7,892 nucleotides of DNA. Source: Bacteroidota bacterium (lineage in GTDB: Bacteria; Bacteroidota; Bacteroidia; Flavobacteriales; Flavobacteriaceae). Positions 6,018 through 7,892 of this stretch are shown here, piece after piece. Position numbers and translations under genes: made by a program. The stretch is from positions 1-7,892 of the forward strand of contig JAEWLN010000030.1 in NCBI GenBank assembly GCA_023457535.1. Reading direction: 5' to 3'. Each line of letters starts with the position of its first letter. The first letter of the stretch is position 1. The notes below the pieces were generated by a model that made no database searches, was not told the origin of the DNA, and saw nothing but the letters and a program-made list of their open reading frames with translations.

Positions 6018-6043
6018 TTGTCTCGCATATTTTTATATCTTTG
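6018..6043 (+). promoter_or_regulatory. Promoter for the C10 toxin-antitoxin pair
   Basis: TATCTTTG (6036-6043) is an exact TAnnTTTG -7 element, 16 nt before the antitoxin ATG. A TTG at 6018-6020 sits 15 nt upstream, shorter than the usual 19-21 nt, so the -33 part is uncertain. The 91-nt leader after the boundary is the longest in the window. Confidence 0.65.
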
Positions 6044-6059
6044 TCAAAAATCATAAGTT

Positions 6060-6311
6060 ATGAATACCAAATTGACTCTTGTTCTTGAACAAGAAATAAT
6101 TCAGAAAGCTAAAGACTATGCGAAACAGAAAAACCGCAGTCTTTCGAATATTATTGAGAATTATCTGAAATCATTAACGAAAGACGAGGTCAAAAAGGAA
6201 ACTGTGAAAGTTAGTCCAATTGTAAAATCTTTGAGAGGATCTTTCAAGCTTCCAAAAGATTTTGATTATAAAGAAGAACTTATCAAGGCAATCGAAAAAA
6301 AACATCTGTAA
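6060..6311 (+). CDS. DUF6364-like ribbon-helix-helix antitoxin (C10)
   Basis: The product is 83 aa. The N-terminal TKLTLVLEQEIIQKAKDYA, then NRSLSNIIENYLKSL, follows the strand-helix-helix pattern of RHH DNA-binding antitoxins of the DUF6364 kind common in Bacteroidota. A charged linker (TKDEVKKETVKV) leads to a C-terminal segment (VKSLRGSFKLPKDFDY, then a helix) typical of the part that wraps the toxin. The stop TAA joins the toxin ATG directly (TAAATG at 6309-6314), so the two genes form one operon driven by the TAnnTTTG promoter just upstream. DNA binding and autoregulation are expected from the family, not shown. Confidence 0.9.
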   Translation: MNTKLTLVLEQEIIQKAKDYAKQKNRSLSNIIENYLKSLTKDEVKKETVKVSPIVKSLRGSFKLPKDFDYKEELIKAIEKKHL

Positions 6312-6734
6312 ATGGATTACGTATTAATTGATTCGGATGTAATTCTTGATTTCTTTTTTGACCGAGAACCTTTTGCAGATTATGCTAGTGAGATATTTTC
6401 TTTGTGTGAAAACAACACGATTAAAGGTTTTACAACTCCCGTAATTATTAGCAACGTATACTATTTGCTTAGTAAGATTGCGAAACACGAAGTTGTAATT
6501 GAAAAGCTAAAGCAACTTTTAAGCATAATCGATATTGCTGAAATCAATAAAGAAATTATTATTGAAGCGCTAAATTCTAAATTTAAGGATTTTGAAGATG
6601 CATTACAAAATTATGCAGCGGAGAACAGCGATTTAGTCAAGATAATTCTGACTAGAAATATTAAAGATTATCAAAAAAGTAATTTAGCTGTCTTTAGTCC
6701 TGAAATGTATTTAAAAAATACAACCGGCTACTAA
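6312..6734 (+). CDS. PIN-domain toxin (C10)
   Basis: The product is 140 aa. D7 and D9 in LIDSDVILDFFF, a central ISNVYYLLSKI segment, D93 and D96 in FKDFEDALQNYAA, and TRNIKDY (116-120) near the end match the PIN toxins that Bacteroidota pair with RHH antitoxins. The fourth acidic site is represented by N116/D119 as in the TRNxKD variants of the group. It is probably a Mg-dependent endoribonuclease. It directly abuts its antitoxin gene. The stop codon TAA (6732-6734) is part of the attC10 R'' box (TACTAAC), so the last residues, TTGY, are encoded by the cassette-end box. Confidence 0.9.
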   Translation: MDYVLIDSDVILDFFFDREPFADYASEIFSLCENNTIKGFTTPVIISNVYYLLSKIAKHEVVIEKLKQLLSIIDIAEINKEIIIEALNSKFKDFEDALQNYAAENSDLVKIILTRNIKDYQKSNLAVFSPEMYLKNTTGY

Positions 6735-6865
6735 CCGCCGCTAAGACGCCATTGCCGAGTTTTCGGTAGCCGGAAGTTGTAGTTTCACGAAGAAAGATTT
6801 ATCTTCGGCAGAGAGACCTCAGTCCGCTTTGATCGGCAACGGCGCTTAGCGGCCAAACGTTAGCA
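6729..6865 (+). repeat. attC10 recombination site, overlapping the C10 stop codon
   Basis: R'' is TACTAAC (6729-6735), whose TAA is the toxin stop, and R' is GTTAGCA (6859-6865). The arms CCGCTAAG-A-CGCC and GGCGCTTAGCGG pair over 12 bp with one bulged A on the left. The apex has both CGAAGA/TCTTCG arms. Confidence 0.9.
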
Positions 6866-6887
6866 GAAACCTCTTAACATCACACAC

Positions 6888-7577
6888 ATGACCAAACATC
6901 GAGAATCCGTAATTCAAAACGTAATTCGAATACTAAAAATGATTGACCGGAGAGATTACGAAATTCCAAGAATCAATTTCGTAACAGATACTATTTCAAA
7001 CGATGGCTACTATCACAGTACTTATGAAAATAATTTTGTTACAAAGTTCAACGAAAAATATGCAATTCTAGAAGGCTTACAAGAAATTCCAAATAGGCAG
7101 GATTTACAACGACAACTACAAATAACCAAAAAATATATTTATTCAGAATACAAAGATCCTAAGGTTGAAAGGTATTATGAAAAGCTTCGTAAAAAATATG
7201 GTGACCTAGTTGAAAACAAAATTGAATTTGAAACTATCCCAGATTTTTTTATACATAAAGATCAATACGATAGAAGTCCTGAAAATCAAAAATTAATAAT
7301 TGAATTTAAGACAGAGATAAACATTCCAGAGAAAAGATTCATGTGGGATTTTTTTAAGCTTAACTTATATGTAGAAAAATACAATTATCAAACTGCATGC
7401 TTCATTTGTATCAATAATTCTAAGTCATACGTTGAAGATTTGCTAACACAATATTTAGAAGACAAACATTATTTAGCTACACAACGTGGCAAAATATATA
7501 TTTTGATTCAAGAAAATTTTGATTCAGATATTCAATATTTTTCCTTGGAAAGTTTCATATCGAAATACGAATATTAA
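6888..7577 (+). CDS. PD-(D/E)XK-like nuclease (C11)
   Basis: The product is 229 aa. The centre holds a PD-(D/E)XK signature: P118-D119 in ETIPDFFIH, then about 20 residues later LIIEFKTE with E139 and K141, each in a strand, followed by a helix with D154, K157 and Y161 (WDFFKLNLYVEKY) and the strand TACFICIN. This order is that of restriction-enzyme-like nucleases. The N-terminal 110 residues are mostly helical and charged (DLQRQLQITKKYIYSEY), perhaps for DNA or partner binding. No methyltransferase accompanies it, so it may be a lone defence or repair nuclease; that role is inference. The ATG is 29 nt after the boundary with no own promoter seen, and the stop is 6 nt before attC11. Confidence 0.75.
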   Translation: MTKHRESVIQNVIRILKMIDRRDYEIPRINFVTDTISNDGYYHSTYENNFVTKFNEKYAILEGLQEIPNRQDLQRQLQITKKYIYSEYKDPKVERYYEKLRKKYGDLVENKIEFETIPDFFIHKDQYDRSPENQKLIIEFKTEINIPEKRFMWDFFKLNLYVEKYNYQTACFICINNSKSYVEDLLTQYLEDKHYLATQRGKIYILIQENFDSDIQYFSLESFISKYEY

Positions 7578-7583
7578 GGCTTC

Positions 7584-7719
7584 TGCTAACAGCTTGTAAG
7601 CGAATTGCGCTCGTTTTGTGTAAGTTGAATGTTTTATTTTCACGAATAAAGTTTATCTTCGGCAGAGAGAACTCAGTCCGCTTGAATCGCGAATTACGCT
7701 TACAGGCGAAACGTTAGTG
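7584..7719 (+). repeat. attC11 recombination site
   Basis: R'' is TGCTAAC (7584-7590) and R' is GTTAGTG (7713-7719). The arms GCTTGTAAGCG and CGCTTACAGGC pair over 11 bp with one G-T. The spacers are A and GAAAC, and the apex carries TATCTTCGGCAGAGAG. Confidence 0.9.
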
Positions 7720-7747
7720 GCAAGTGCTGAACAAATCGTTTAAAAAG

Positions 7748-7892
7748 ATGAATACATTTTTATTCGCCTGGAATCCTAAAAGATGGTCTTGGGAACATCT
7801 GGAAGAAAACATTGAAGAATTAAAAACTACTGGAGTAACAAATCAAATGTGGAGTTGTATAAGTCACAAAACAGTTAGTGTTGGTGACAGAG
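7748..7892 (+). CDS. EVE/HNH-type protein, N-terminal fragment (C12)
   Basis: The frame opens at an ATG 35 nt after the cassette boundary and runs off the window after 48 codons. The start MNTFLFAWNPKRWSWEHLEE, followed by GVTNQMWSC and KTVSVGDR, resembles the N-terminus of EVE-domain proteins and EVE-HNH endonucleases, which typically begin with xTFLxxWNPxxWxW and a WSCG...GDRVF block. EVE domains bind modified cytosine or other modified bases, so a role against modified phage DNA is possible. The missing C-terminus decides whether an HNH nuclease is attached. The usual G after WSC is replaced by I here. Confidence 0.65.
   Translation, partial: MNTFLFAWNPKRWSWEHLEENIEELKTTGVTNQMWSCISHKTVSVGDR

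Larger units (their letters stand above)
1..7892 (+). mobile_element. Integron gene-cassette array (12 cassettes, 10 complete)
   Basis: Eleven related sites of about 132-137 bp separate short forward genes. Each site begins with an NNNNAAC box, ends with a GTTNNNN box, and has internal arms that pair, as attC sites do. Crossover points (G^TT) fall after bases 249, 917, 1716, 2443, 3147, 4036, 4671, 5451, 5968, 6859 and 7713, so complete cassettes are 517-891 bp long. In eight of the nine gene cassettes with a complete CDS the genes end 7-13 nt before the next attC or inside it. The high similarity among attC sites is typical of sedentary chromosomal integrons. No intI, attI or transposase is visible, so the platform must lie outside, presumably to the left. 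The Bacteroidota host is inferred from TAnnTTTG promoters and signal-peptide style. Confidence 0.93.

Noticed and set aside
122..7719. CRISPR array or dispersed REP/MITE repeats
   Set aside because: The repeats are over 130 bp, diverged, spaced by whole genes, and have paired R/L boxes with a GTT crossover, which fits attC and not CRISPR or MITE structure. No target-site duplications are seen.
122..7719. Intrinsic terminators at the attC hairpins
   Set aside because: The hairpins are not followed by a T tract, and genes downstream lack their own promoters, which argues against strong termination there.

Overview
The window is a stretch of an integron gene-cassette array. Eleven copies of a roughly 132-137 bp attC recombination site alternate with short, mostly single-gene units. 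This gives ten complete cassettes (C2-C11), the 3' end of one cassette (C1) and the 5' start of another (C12). No integrase gene or attI site is in view. The gene direction and attC orientation imply that the platform lies to the left. The host looks like a Bacteroidota (Flavobacteria-like) bacterium. The coding DNA is AT-rich, the clearest promoters carry the TAnnTTTG -7 element of that phylum, Shine-Dalgarno motifs are absent, and two signal peptides end in the SYSQ/FAQ style common there. The phylum call is inference.

Layout, using cassette boundaries at the G^TT crossover point: C1 1-249 (possible reverse-strand gene end), C2 250-917 (no convincing gene, several hairpins), C3 918-1716 (secreted protein), C4 1717-2443 (55-aa antitoxin plus PIN toxin), C5 2444-3147 (unknown protein, apparent TTG start), C6 3148-4036 (endonuclease/exonuclease/phosphatase-fold protein), C7 4037-4671 (small secreted protein), C8 4672-5451 (DUF433 antitoxin plus DUF5615 PIN-like toxin), C9 5452-5968 (unknown 111-aa protein), C10 5969-6859 (DUF6364-like antitoxin plus PIN toxin), C11 6860-7713 (PD-(D/E)XK-like nuclease), C12 7714 to the end (start of an EVE/HNH-type protein).

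The genes are independent cargo, not one pathway. Three different toxin-antitoxin pairs, all with PIN-type toxins, probably discourage loss of array segments. Several other proteins have nuclease folds or resemble defence proteins. Only the three toxin-antitoxin cassettes have leaders long enough (70-91 nt) to hold a recognisable promoter of their own. The other genes start 14-43 nt after the crossover, so they must be transcribed from upstream.

The most unusual signal is at the cassette ends. The first 14-15 bases of each cassette are complementary to the last 14-15 bases before its own attC stem, far beyond the classical 7-base core. In all nine complete gene-carrying cassettes (C3-C11), position 11 is an A facing a C, which becomes a T-G wobble on the bottom strand, and pairing resumes at positions 12-14. 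The gene-less cassette C2 is the only exception and pairs perfectly.
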